Part shown: piece after piece, positions 37,380 to 48,430 of the stretch
Layout of the letters: each line of letters starts with the position of its first letter
Position numbering within the stretch: position 1 is the first letter of the stretch
Position numbers and translations under genes: made by a program
Assembly (NCBI GenBank): GCA_963169105.1
Contig: OY720643.1
Location: 79,715,696 to 79,779,695, forward strand
DNA from: Ceriagrion tenellum
Lineage: Eukaryota; Arthropoda; Insecta; Odonata; Coenagrionidae
Direction: 5' to 3'
DNA: 64,000 nt
The notes under the pieces: generated by a model
Database searches by the model: none
What the model saw: only the letters and a program-made list of their open reading frames with translations
What the model was told of the DNA's origin: nothing

Positions 37380-37790
37380 TGTAAGCTGCTTGATGCATCC
37401 AAGTGATTACTAGTGCCTCAAAATCATCCTCTTTGTGCTGCTCGGGGAACAAGTCCCATCTGGGCGATGGCGCTCTCATCTCAATTCGGTTTAAAGGGCG
37501 ACGTCAGATTTATTTTCGAGTTATGGCTGTTTCCGACGGCTATTGGCCGCTGCCCTTTACCCCACATAGTCCATTGTCCTCGAGGTCAAAGGGAAGGAAA
37601 TGTCTTAATGGCGGATCGCCATGTCACACCGTGATTAATAAACGAAGAATTATGTGGAACTGTGCTCAATGTATGGCTTCCCCACCAACCAAAGGTTCGC
37701 TGGGACATCGATATGGGTTTTTAACGAGGCAAAGGTCGTTTCCTGAGGGATATCTCTCAGTTTTTACACGCTCTGTATGCTAATATATTG
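37380..37790. other. GC-richer island with 126-codon plus-strand frame
   Basis: The plus strand is open from 37403 to 37783. The product has several Cys residues (near residues 12-13, 68-74, 94-97 and the C-terminus) but no arrangement I recognise. A second frame (37413-37634) overlaps. It could be an exon of an unknown gene, but no splice pair or polyA signal decides it. Confidence 0.25.
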
Positions 37791-40374
37791 ACTTTTGAAT
37801 GTAATAGCATCGGTATTTGGTTACTTACTGTTTACAACTGAAATATAATAGTACAAAACGTTCATTAATAAGTTGTTAAGTAACTTACATTAGTCTGGGC
37901 CTCGATCAGCAAACATTAGAGCGTCAAACATAACATTTACTTTGACGTATACAAAAGCAAACTGTTTAAAAAATACCTTGATTGTTAATGAAAAATAGTT
38001 CTAATATTAAGTGTTTTGGTGATATTCCTGGCCTAGGGTATATTAAATATTTGAACTAATTTTTTAGCATTTTACCAAATATTGTATATTCATTCTGCTT
38101 TATCCCAATATATAAAAGCGGTGTAAACCATTGAGTAAAACTTTAAACATCTTTAGTGTGAAACTTAAATGGTAGTTAAGTGTAAATCGTTGGATTTTTT
38201 TATAAATAAAAACTTTTTTAGGATAAAGACAAGCAATAAAAATATTTCAGCGTAAAAAATACAAGAATACTACAAACAGTGCTCTTTCAGAAAATAATGT
38301 AGCATGATATCCCCATTAAGTTCTTTTTAGGGCAAAATAAACCTGGTAAAACATTTCTGAATGTGCCACTATTCAATAGCCACAACACTGGATATTTTTA
38401 GACAGTATTTTTTTCTACCAAAATGACATTTTACGATAGAGAACGACATTCTGGAAAGCATGCGTTCCTTACATATACATTCATCGAGATTATTTTCATT
38501 GACCAATTTCAAATATAATATACAGCGCAGGAAACTGTTGTGAAAAATAAGGCACGATTACCCATACCAATCTTAAGAAGTGCTAAGCTTGCAAAAACTG
38601 TTTTTCATAAAATGGGCGACAGTTTTACCGCGGCTGCTACAGCTGGGAGCAAGGGGGACTCTGAAATTAGTAAGGCACTTATAATGCATTACCGTTTCTA
38701 TTAATTGTTATACAATGGAAATCAAATATTTATTTAATTAAATGCCTGATTAAATACGACACGAGCAGCAAGTTTATTACATTCCAACGAGTGGGACCTC
38801 AATCTTTCAGCGTTTAGACCGAGATTGTGGTCTCTTAGACCGTAATTAGGGATTCCACTAAATTAACTCCATTTAAAGTTCGGCCCTAATGCGTCTTCTC
38901 TTTAATTACATTCATCTATTTGCATCACAACACCATATGAGAAATTTAGGCAGCCGTTCTATACCTAAAGTTTGTATAGTATATGAATGTTTAGCCAGTG
39001 AGAGAGAATTAACAATTATCATCATATTTTTATTCTTGCGTTTTATATACTATTTCCCTAGGGGTCACAACTACGACGAGTGGGTAGTGCTTAAGAACTC
39101 AGAGGGGCTTATAGTGTGATTGGAAGAGCAATAATCACGATTCGGAAAGGACACCACACAAAAGCTAGAGTCCATTTAAAATAAAGGACTCAAAGTTTGT
39201 ATCTGACTATGATGAGGCGGATATTTATGGATCAGTCATATTGTAGAAATTCCTTGCATTCATAATTGAAAATAAACATACTTATCAACTTATAGGATGA
39301 TTTGTTTTAAAATTATTAAATTTTGTGAGTCATTTTCACTTAAAGTCCTAAAAACAAACACGTAACTTCAGTTTAATTAGGGTCAGAAATAAGGTTTGTC
39401 AAGAGGGAAATATAACATCAGTACAATATTTTTATAAACTCCCAATTCTCTGCCAATCATTCATTAAATTAATAAGAAATGAATAGATACTGCCTGTTTC
39501 AAAATGCTTTCAAAAGTTTGCGTTATCCCGTGGCGCTTTAATCAAAGTTAACTCGCTCTGTGTCTTTATATTAGCGGCAAAATAATTTCATAAGGTAGCC
39601 ATCATTACTAATACTCTATTCTTTGGAGTAGGAATACTTTCGAAACAAAGTGACATCCAAAATCTCTATAAATAACGATTGAACAAAAAAATGGACCTTT
39701 TAACAACTAATAAACAGTATGGTCCTAATGGGGAGCAATGTTGACTTAACCTATAATGCACAAATAAGGAACGTTAAACAATTAGTTGACAGAACGGGCC
39801 TCGTGGAGGACGCTGTTGATACAAAATATATGTGCACTCACTTGTGAGAACAAAATTATAATTTATGGAAGACTTTCATGGTACTACGTCAGTTTTCCCA
39901 ACAATTTTAACAACATTTTCCCGGAAAATATAGTGACATTTACAGAAAACAAAGCTCGATAGAGGCCCAATCTGTCAAAACATTTGGAATGGACTTTACC
40001 CAACTATTGCGTCAACTCTTTCCTCAACCAATATTACACAACTCTCCAGCTCATCCGGAAATGTATTTTCACGCGGTTAATGACCTGTACCAGTGGCTCC
40101 AACTTTTTCACCCCGGGTAAAAAATAAGTGTTCTCCTTAGCCATTCGCCCACCCTGGCGCTCCTAAATTTTTCAAAGAGAATCACTTCAAAGCCACTCCG
40201 CGCTCGAGTCCCTCTTCTTCGTAGGCTGGTTCACTTATTAACCATTTTTTTGTGCTCCTCAGAAAGAAACCCGGAAGAGTTCTCGTCAGCAGAAGTTCAG
40301 CCGTGTTTCTCTAACAATTACTTAATCAAGTTACAGAAAAAGGCGGAAATGATCCACAGAAGCTCTCATTCACA
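37791..40374. other. No feature seen
   Basis: About 2.6 kb of AT-rich sequence. The more GC-rich 40080-40310 has no coding or repeat signature. Confidence 0.5.
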
Positions 40375-40470
40375 TTAAAAAATATGGTTGATATGTTGAA
40401 TTATAGGGCGTAGTGCTTGAAGCCACGAAATTTCAAACGCAGGAAGACGATACATTTCATAACTTACCAG

Positions 40471-40785
40471 GAGTATTATTGGATTTTTGGCCAAGAAATT
40501 TATAGGGAAATCGGTAAATTGAATTCCTTTAATTTCATCATCGTCACCAACAACAGTAGTCAACCTACTGTAGTTCTTTACTCCACTACTTGATCTCTCC
40601 AGTTGACAAACCGTTTCATTTCTACATAACCAGTTGCTTTGACGCCTTTGATGATTTGTTTTCTGTATTCCGTATTTGGTTTTACTCAATAATTCTTTCC
40701 AATGATTTCTCCTTCCAATATAGTTTTCATTTAGGTATCCTTGCTGCAATGCATCTTCGATCCGACCACATATAATCACTGCCAT
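40471..40785 (-). CDS. Unrecognised open frame with a good 5' splice site (candidate exon)
   Basis: The minus strand is open from 40785 towards 40375. Within it, near 40471, CTG is followed by GTAAGT, a consensus splice donor. About 105 codons precede the donor, ending in a stretch rich in Phe, Ile and Asp (GDDDEIKGIQFTDFPINFLA). No family is recognised. A possible AG acceptor lies just upstream of 40800 but lacks a polypyrimidine tract. Reverse-transcriptase-like coding on the same strand directly upstream (40838-40911) suggests it could instead belong to a mobile element. Low confidence. Confidence 0.2.
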
Positions 40786-40837
40786 CAGTTCCTCAGGCAG
40801 CCTGCTTGTTTCATTATTGACATTAAATTATACTCCT

Positions 40838-40911
40838 ATACTCTTCACTGTAGTCAGCATTCTACAGTAATCCACATTATCAAATGCCTGATCTAGGTTG
40901 TTGAAGCTGAT
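40838..40911 (-). mobile_element. Reverse-transcriptase motif A fragment
   Basis: Minus strand reads NNLDQAFDNVDYCRMLTTVK then SIGV and a stop. The (D)L-(K/Q)AFD-VD-(W/Y)---L pattern corresponds to motif A in the palm of non-LTR reverse transcriptases, where the first Asp of the catalytic site would sit at FD. Only about 75 bp are recognisable; the flanks do not continue the domain in any frame I could read. Confidence 0.5.
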
Positions 40912-41135
40912 CTAGGTGGCATGTAAATTGTAACTTCAAACACGATGTTGAGGGCTTAAAGGCTTCTCTTCTTCTCTCGCTTTTCCTGAAACATCAATCT
41001 TTTTCATGCAAGAATAACTTTATCTTCGGCTTCATCGCCATGAAGAAAATTCTGGTCATAACTATCTATGCACATGCCTAAAGACTCATTTCTCTAAAGT
41101 ATTTGCATCTCTTTTCTTCCACGGGATATGGGTGA

Positions 41136-41378
41136 TTACTTTTTTATAAAATCCGTTGGCATTCGCTTACTGTAATAAGTGCCACACATCAATCTGTAAA
41201 CATTTTTCAGGGTCCTCACCACTCTTATGCTGTGGGAACTTTGAGGGAAAGTCCCTACTCCCAATGTCTTTTTCATTCCTAAATCTTTTACTGTGACATC
41301 AAATTCTGATCGTGATTCGAAGTACCCTATTTCATATTCAGTCACAGTGTTTTCACCCTCAGAAGACCTGCTAATCAC
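41136..41378 (-). other. Unrecognised 80-codon open frame
   Basis: Minus-strand frame with mixed composition and no recognised domain, upstream on the same strand of the RT motif A fragment. It may be part of the same decayed element or chance. Confidence 0.15.
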
Positions 41379-41457
41379 TACTTATCCTCCATTCTCTGTG
41401 TTTTCACACTGTTCTAACATAACATAAGTATTTAATTTGCTTCACTTATAATGGCTC

Positions 41458-41485
41458 TACGTTTCGTCGAAAGCTCTTTGAAGTA
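41458..41485 (-). other. Weak hammerhead-like fragment
   Basis: Minus strand reads CTTCAAAGAGC, then TTTCGAC, then GAAACGTA. GAAACGUH is the stem III and cleavage signature of Penelope-type hammerheads, with ACGU self-complementary. The CUGANGA box is degraded and no stem II forms, so this is only a possible remnant. Confidence 0.2.
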
Positions 41486-42440
41486 GCTGCTTACAGTTAC
41501 TTGGGCAGTTTTAACGATTCCCTGGGAGAGATTGTTTTCAACATTTATGTTGAGGACATTCCTTCCCTCAACATTACAGAAAATCAATACGAGGAAGAAG
41601 TTTTCATTTATGATTAGTTAAATCTTCGGGTATGTTCTGTACATAAGTCTTATATCAATTCATCTCTCTTTTTTATATTTCATGGCTGATCACGTTATTT
41701 ATATTTGCTATCAATCACCAGTTTTGGAGGTTTTGATCTTTCTATTCTCATCCATTGAAACCAAGTCTCCTTTAGTAATCCATGGTCACCGGTTCTCTGT
41801 TTTTCTACTCTACAGTTTTTCTTCGGTCGCATAGTTAATCCTTTTCTTAAGTTCCTTTGACCTAATAATTTTTTAATGCATATTTCACAGGTATAAATGG
41901 AGAGGCAAAAGCAAATGTAAAATATGAGGATTTAATTGCGTCCTAGGCATTAGCATCAGGATTGAAATATTTGAATTAGTTGCCAAAGGGAGGCGTCCGA
42001 CGAGCAACTTTAAGAGGACTGTTAGTGATACTGAATGACTAGCGTAAGTGAGAAATGTAGATGACGAAAATGAGAGATGACGAAAGAGAGAAATCGAAAA
42101 CGTTTCAACTGAAATAAGTCGATACATCCACCATATTACTGCGAAAGGTATAAAAAAGTTCGAGGAGTATCCCATTTCAGAGAGATGGCGTACTTCTCTC
42201 TGAATTTTACCATGCACATAAATATTTTTCTTTGGGATGGGAAGTCAGCACCTAAACATCTGTTAGGCATACGGGGAAGCGAAATCACGTGTCAAGCGAC
42301 GACCCTGATTAGTTATTTAAAGACATTTTAAGGCTTCAGAAAATATCACTATTATTTTGCCCTGGAGCAGTGTTCGAAAACAAATTGCATCTGGTATGGT
42401 GCTCCGTGGCTAATTTCATAGGCGGAAATTCTTCCCTCGC
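41486..42440. other. No feature seen
   Basis: AT-rich. A 110-codon minus-strand frame at 41885-42217 has a Leu/Ser-rich composition and no motif. Confidence 0.5.
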
Positions 42441-42444
42441 CAGG

Positions 42445-42605
42445 GTAAAATCAACTACATAAGTGACGGTCAATAAAATTTGCAGCCAATCATCGGGAAA
42501 AACCCAGCTATGAAAAAATCATTTGACTTGACCGGGATTCGAACCCGGATCTCCCAATTGCCGGTCAGGTGTGTTATCCAGTTACATCACCAAGCCATCT
42601 TCCTT
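42445..42605 (-). mobile_element. tRNA-derived SINE (family 2), minus strand
   Basis: On the minus strand, TGGCTTGGTGATGTAACTGG (A-box-like) is followed by GGGTTCGAATCCC (B box), with the T arm CCGGG/CCCGG fully paired. D and anticodon arms do not pair properly and there is no matching acceptor stem, so this is a SINE head, not a tRNA gene. The body that follows (GGTCAAGTCAAATGA...) recurs in opposite orientation at 42826-42852. Confidence 0.7.
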
Positions 42606-42852
42606 CAAGGCGAATTTCGAGGGGGGTTTATGCGAACTAGATGTTCAGGCCTCAAGTCTACATTGTAGCACATGAGACGAAGTCGTGCTTATAAAGCACC
42701 AGTCGCGGTGGATAAACCCAACATTGTCGTTATTAAAACGACGAAATTGACAAATTTCCAAACATTGCATTTAACAAATGATATGGTACGAAGTCACTCG
42801 CACGGGTGCATATGGATGGATGTTCGGTCAAGTCAAATGATTTTTTCATAGC
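42507..42852. repeat. 27-bp perfect inverted repeat from SINE body
   Basis: 42507-42533 and 42826-42852 are exact reverse complements (27 of 27). The left arm sits directly after the SINE B box; the right arm is a headless copy on the plus strand, suggesting a second, truncated insertion of the same SINE family. Confidence 0.8.
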
Positions 42853-43539
42853 GAATTTCAACCCTGGTGTACTATTAACGGAGTTTAAAAATTAATATTC
42901 AAAGTAAGGTCATCGGATACTCAACTCTACAATATGGCTAAACGATTTCAATTCATCACTAAACAAAGAAATGCGCTAAACTGCTTCTATCTCCCGGTCT
43001 GATTATAATTGTCGTCATTCTTGGTTACAATGGACGAGAAAATCTTTTTCTTGAAAGTTCAGCTTTCGTCAATATTTGATGCACACACGAAAAAATGTGG
43101 AAGTCGTGAACGTGGTACATTTAAAATTAAGTTAGCAACTAAAAAATTAGAAATAGAAACAACGATCAATATCACCTTCAGGAAACGTAAAATCAGGAAG
43201 TTTTGAGTTATCAATATTACGTTAAGATATTCCATAAAGTTACGCCTGAATCACCGATAATATTTCGTTTGACTAAAATATTGGTTGAAATTGCCTCTAC
43301 ATCTAATAGCCCCTAAATGTATCGGGTAGGTACCTGAAAGAAATGTTTAATAAATGGCTCAGCGATGGCAGTAATAATTCATTGATTCCCGAATAAAAAT
43401 TTTTAGGAAAAAAAGATTTTACATTTTAAATGGGACAAGCATAAGGGGTCTGATGATGAGAATTACATCGCTTTAAGCAGATATAATAGTATTAGAAAAC
43501 TAACACACTAAAAAAAACAGTATGTGATAACATCTATGT
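42853..43539. other. No feature seen
   Basis: AT-rich sequence with no recognisable element. Confidence 0.5.
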
Positions 43540-43990
43540 AGAGCGTGGTATTCTAAGGATCGGAAGCATGGACCATTGGAAAAGTTGACCAGAACTGAAT
43601 TGAAGCCTTAGACATCTGGTGCTGGAGGAGAATGCTGAAGATAAAATGGACGGAAATAAAAGAAATGACTAAGCTTACAGAAGAGGAAGGAGGAAATGAC
43701 CATAAGAAACACCATATAGAAAAGAAGAACCAAATGGATTGGACATACCCTGAGACACAATGGGTTCGTGAAGAACATAATTGAAGGTAAAATAGAGGGA
43801 AAAGTCCCCATAGGAAGACCTAGGAATACGTTCATCGGCCAAATAATGAGGAAAGAGTATAGGAAGAGTTACCAGGAGGCGAGGCATCTAGTATTAGATA
43901 AGGAAGGGTGGAGGGCTGCAGTCGACCAATCATTGGATTGACTGACCAATGATGAAAGCAAAAATGCTAAGTTCTATGAACCCTGATTAA
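43540..43990 (+). mobile_element. Non-LTR retrotransposon tail (family A, copy 3), decayed
   Basis: Plus strand, across frameshifts, matches the tail at 4850-5290: GGAAGCATGGACCATTGGAA near 43561, TGAAGATAAAATGGACGGA at 43635-43653, AAGAAGAACCAAATGGATTG near 43722, and the AGGAAGACCTAGGAATACG block near 43810. It also keeps a 3' stretch (43850-43940) that includes GGTGGAGGGCTGCAGTCGAC. In the best frames it reads RRMLKIKWTE and the GKVPIGRPRNTF-type block. No catalytic core remains. Confidence 0.75.
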
Positions 43991-44890
43991 CTGGACTAAC
44001 AGTCTAAAGATGTTTAATAAGTTGCAACTAACAAGAGAGCTTTTGTGACACAATCATTTATAGGCTAAATTTTGACTGAATCCAAAAGTTCAGCAATGAA
44101 TAAATGATAGTGAAATCTTTAAATGAAATTTCCATAATGTATTTCATTGTTCGCAAACATGATTTCGTGGCAAATCAGCAGACATATATAGCAGAATTAT
44201 GGATATTTTATAAAATCTGTCAAACTCAATATATAAAACTGGTGGAAACTGCAGTTTTATAACTTTAACCGTAATTTCCATGCAGTTACGCCTGAATCTG
44301 TGATCAAGAACGAGTGATAAGTACTTGTGGTAATACATTATGAAATAATACCTCAAAGAATTACTGCGTAGTGAGGAATAAGTTGCACAATTGGTTAAGA
44401 ATTATATACATTCGTTCACTTTTATTATTTAAGTAGTAAAAGCTCTCTAGATATTTTTTAACAAGCCGTACGGTTTCAGGGTGAATAATCTGTTAAAACC
44501 CGGGTCCTGCATAAAATTTTCTCTAACTGGAATTTGCATAGTTTTTCTAGATATTTTTTGTTTTGTGAGGCCTGTCCGTCAATCTTATGAAAATCGCCTC
44601 ATCTGAGAAAAACTATGTAAATTCCGAGATGTGGCATTGTAGAAGACTAACTTTTACAAGGCAAATGAAATTCATGCACGTTATAGTTAGACATGGACCA
44701 TCAAAATCCTATCTCGGCCGCTGGAGCTCGGCCAGCGGCATTGTGACAAGAGTGGAACGCTCAAAAAATATTGTATTGTACAAGGGGAACATGCAATAGC
44801 TCTAGTGGTCAAGTCTATTTCTCTTTTTACGCGAGATTCCGCTGCTTAGCGGTGAAAAATCCAGCTCATCTTAGTGGATTGCATAGAAAT
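43991..44890. other. No gene seen; small inverted repeat at 44529-44625
   Basis: AT-rich. 44529-44548 and 44606-44625 form a 20-bp inverted repeat with one mismatch around a 57-nt loop. TCTAGATATTTTT also occurs twice (near 44446 and 44547). Confidence 0.5.
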
Positions 44891-45670
44891 AATAAATATC
44901 TGTTAAGAGCCCTGGTTGGGATGGGTTTTTAGTTACGAGGAATCCTTTGGAAACAGGACGGTAAAAGATAAAATAAGCTGGGAACAAAAAAATGACTTCG
45001 GCGGAGGATCATTCATGTTTCTTGCCCTGCTAACAATGCCCCTTTTCATACGCTGCATAGCAATCCCGCCACAGTCAGTGGGAGTGGTAGACAAATGTCG
45101 CGGGGTTAGTGGATGGAGTGGGGCAGTCTTCTCTCTGTTCCCTTGGCAGCACCTGCATTATCCTAACTGTGAGTAAAAACGCGGAGCAGCACACACATAC
45201 ATTAAAAAATAACAACGAGTCCGAGAGGGGAAAAAAAAACTCATTGTTCCTTTTGATCAGGCAAAGGAATTCCGTCCGGCCTTTTCGCCAACCGGCAAAA
45301 GACTCCAGCTTCAAAATCTCCCAAACCTTTTTTTTATTTTACCTCTACCCTGCTCTTCCATGGCTGCGGAGTTATTTCGCCGGCTCGTTGGACCTTCAGT
45401 TGGCTATGGGTGGGACTTGGGCACCAGGCATTCTCACACAGTATGTGCTTGTGCAATTGTGTGTGTGCGGCCACACAGAAAGGAAGCCGGCACCCACTCC
45501 ATTGGTTTCGGGAGCCCCAACTGTGTGCTGATATTAAAGAAATGGCGGAAGAATTGAGGCCTGGCTTCCTCTTCATTCTTTCGGAGAATTCCCTTCCACG
45601 GTATTTGAGGCGGAGGTCGCATGTGGGGCGCTGCGATTTATTGAGCCGATGGCGGTGAGCGATTGAGAGG
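44891..45670. other. GC-richer island
   Basis: Overlapping frames of 62 to 140 codons on both strands (longest 45109-45531, plus). Products have no recognisable domain; a TGTGTGTG/CACACAC-like patch lies near 45455-45475. No gene is called. Confidence 0.35.
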
Positions 45671-46399
45671 TCGAACGCAAAATAAAATTTAAAAAATAAA
45701 CAACTGTGTTGTGTATACGAGGCTGAGTTATTTCCCTTAATATATATAAAAATATATATATCGATGCTGTTCTTTGTGATGAAGCCGTTCTTTTAATGCC
45801 TGAATTAAACATCCACCTCAATATTCTTGGGTCATAAGAAATCCGATAGACTAGCTTCACGCTAAAGACTATTTTATGAAACTCTCCATATAGCGATAAC
45901 TTGAAAAAACGCCGCTGGAATTTCAATCACATTCGTACCAAAACCATTATGCGAGCAATGCATTTATCACTCCATTTTAACTAATAGAAAAGTGTTTGCA
46001 ACTGTTGTATCAGCAATATATTTCTAAGTTAAGCAGCCTTACCAATGCGTTCTACAACTAAACATTTACTAATTTGAAAGACTTGTATCTAAGACATTAA
46101 TCAATACTAAAAGGACTAGAAATAAATGCTAAAAGCGCACCCAACATAAAGTTCTCCTTGACGTATCAGATTGATTGATGATAACTTCAATCCAAACGCC
46201 TGGCGAGGAAAGTAATGGCGCCAGAATTTGATCAAAATTAGACAAAATATTGTCTAGAAAGATTACATTCTAAATGGAATAAAAACATTTATGCATACCT
46301 ACAGTAGAGCAGTTGCACTACCAAATATTCAGTCATTATATTCAATCAGCATTCATGGGATGTCGTAAAAGACTAAACGCTGACTTGAAACAGTAGGTA
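45671..46399. other. No feature seen
   Basis: AT-rich with a short TATATA run at about 45738-45762. A 117-codon minus frame (45573-45926) has no motif. Confidence 0.5.
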
Positions 46400-46540
46400 T
46401 CACATAATTGGTTTCCGTTTTTTACTAGTACGATGGATCATCAGAAGTGAAAGGAAACACCATGACTTTTCCCCTTTCACCATCTGAAATACATCCTTAT
46501 TTCTCAATTTATCAGTTTGGTTTGCAATAACTGACGAATT
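46400..46540 (-). mobile_element. Possible non-LTR retrotransposon fragment
   Basis: Minus strand reads TDKLRNKDVFQMVKGEKSW, close to the TD-(V/L)(R/T)NE-V--MV-EKR landmark seen in family C at 25885-25945. Neither the preceding LYG-ETW block nor the following GHV-R block can be found, so the match rests on about 20 residues. Confidence 0.35.
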
Positions 46541-46929
46541 AAAACAGCAAGTATGGTTTATTTTAATTTTTTTGCCCATTGATTTGTTTGGGTCACGCTG
46601 CAAGGCCTCCCGCTCCAAACTTTTACCTTTAAAATCCAATGTCTCCTAGTTTTTCTCATTGCATTTTAACATCCTAATCATTTTTTCACCATGATGTGTC
46701 CCAAGGTATTCATCGGCTGTGGTCTGTGGCCCTACGATGTTGCTGTGGCCCTATGATGATTTTGTGTGTGGTCTATGCTGAGAGCCTCACCTACTCATTC
46801 CCATCTTCTCCCATTTTTTTATCCTCCCATCTATCCTAACCTTTATTTCGTGCTTAGTCAATGTTTAAAGTTTTCATACCATCAACTTTTCATACAACTC
46901 TTTATAGCTATTCAATCATTTTCTTCCAG
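46541..46929. other. No gene seen; short GTGGCCCTA-GATG repeat
   Basis: CTGTGGCCCTACGATG and CTGTGGCCCTATGATG occur in tandem at 46724-46758. The rest is AT-rich, becoming C/T-rich before the candidate exon. Confidence 0.45.
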
Positions 46930-47041
46930 GTGTTGACAGATTCACTCGCTCACTGCTGGGTTGGGCTACTGGGCGAAATTGAGCGAGAGTTATTGAAAGC
47001 AAGGGATTGGAAAGCGGCACACTGTCGCATTCCGCCTCACG
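46930..47041 (+). CDS. Candidate internal exon, unknown protein
   Basis: A good acceptor (TTCAATCATTTTCTTCCAG, ending at 46929) and a good donor (CACG/GTAAGA, intron starting at 47042) bracket 112 nt that are open in phase 0: 37 codons rich in charged and aromatic residues, including EIERELLKARDWKA. The segment is GC-richer than its surroundings and the composition is protein-like. No family is recognised and no neighbouring exon was found, so it may be a non-coding RNA exon or chance. Confidence 0.25.
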
Positions 47042-48266
47042 GTAAGAACCTGACACGCGGCAATGTGTTGTAGCTAGCAGTGAACGTTTTGAGGATTACT
47101 TTACTATCATCTATTACTGAAATACCCTCTGAGGAGCAGAATAAGCTCTCCATTTTCACTTCGATTTCCTTGATACATGTCTTTCCAGTTTCTTTTCACC
47201 TCATAAGCAAAAAAAAAACGGCTGATGAAACGTTACGAACTCTAGCACTCGTAAAAAGATTTTGGCTTTATATATTTCATCCATTACTTTTATTCGCCGA
47301 GTGAGGAATTAGCCTTCCTATTTTATCATAATCCATAACAAGGTTTTGCATGAACTAAAACATATAAACGAGTTTATCATAGAGTTAAGTACTACTAAAA
47401 TCTACAAATTTGACATCTACGGCTATTTCTCTTTGGAACGGTATTTTTTGAGTGAATCTTTTCAAGTGGCGAGTTACTCTAGACTGGAAGACCTCACACC
47501 CCTCAGGTAGGTGCTTTCCCGCAGTAATTCTCCATAGCACGACCATAACTAAAAGTTAAAAAGTGTGATTAGAACTTTGCACCCAAGATGTCATGATTAG
47601 AACTGAAAATATCACGAGGGAAAATTATAGCCTTATAAAGCTAATACATAAGATTTTGGAGACGGAAAACTACAGATTCACAATTCAACTGGAAGGATAT
47701 AACCCAAAATTGCAAATCATGTTTTATTCTTTCCTCGTCCACAGTCATTCGGCAATTGTTTACCTCTAGAAGTACCTACATCTCTAGAGTGCGTCCACAT
47801 TTAAGAGTATCAGCTTTTGCGGAAGTGCTTCTCCTATGTAAATCTCCATTCAGACATTAGCGAAATGGCGTCAAATGCAAACAGAGCGTTAACATAGGCT
47901 TGTGTAATGCACTAATTGCACATATATGAGTCTGCCGGTAAGCAAATGTCGTTCCTAATTTTACATACTAAAATTCAGCCTGACTAAATTGGATATGGTG
48001 CTTTCGTAGCCTATAAGTGAGCATTAGCAAGACAGGATTGGCAATAGCGCTCTACTTACAGGACCATTGCTGTTAAATGAATGTGAACCTCTATCGAGGA
48101 TCATAAAATAAGAACATTTTAACAGTTTGGAATTTTGAGATAACCCATTTTATAATTAATTTGTTTGCTGCTTTCAGAAATAATAACAGCGATTTTTATA
48201 ACTTTCAGACATAACAAATAAATTCAGCCTTGACTTTGTGGAACCTTTCCATATCGGAGAATAAAA
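47042..48266. other. No feature seen
   Basis: AT-rich sequence with no recognisable element. Confidence 0.5.
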
Positions 48267-48430
48267 TATTCTGTAATGAACCACTAAAAACATTTGTTCT
48301 TTACGACCCGAGTTTCGTCACATAATAAGATCTTCAAGTTTTCAAGACATCATTGGTTAATTAATCTTCAAGTGAAGATGTCATTATGTGACGTAAAGAA
48401 TGAACGTTTTTAGTGGACCATTACAAAATA
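48267..48430. mobile_element. Inverted-repeat element with hammerhead-like motif in one arm
   Basis: 48267-48338 and 48367-48430 are inverted copies. Read on the minus strand, the left arm holds CTTGAAGA (48338-48331), a spacer ending TGTGAC, then GAAACTCGGGTC with the predicted cleavage C at 48305, followed by GTAAAG. ACUC/GGGU gives a four-pair stem III of the self-complementary type. The right arm on the plus strand has GUGAAGA, a sound stem II (GTCA/TGAC around TTATG), and then lacks exactly the 12 nt from GAAA to the cleavage base, joining TGTGAC to GTAAAG. Stem II in the left arm is mutated. Neither arm alone keeps all parts. Confidence 0.6.

Noticed and set aside
42533..42605. Possible tRNA gene on minus strand
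   Set aside because: T arm and B box are good, but the acceptor, D and anticodon arms do not pair; the body continues as a SINE.
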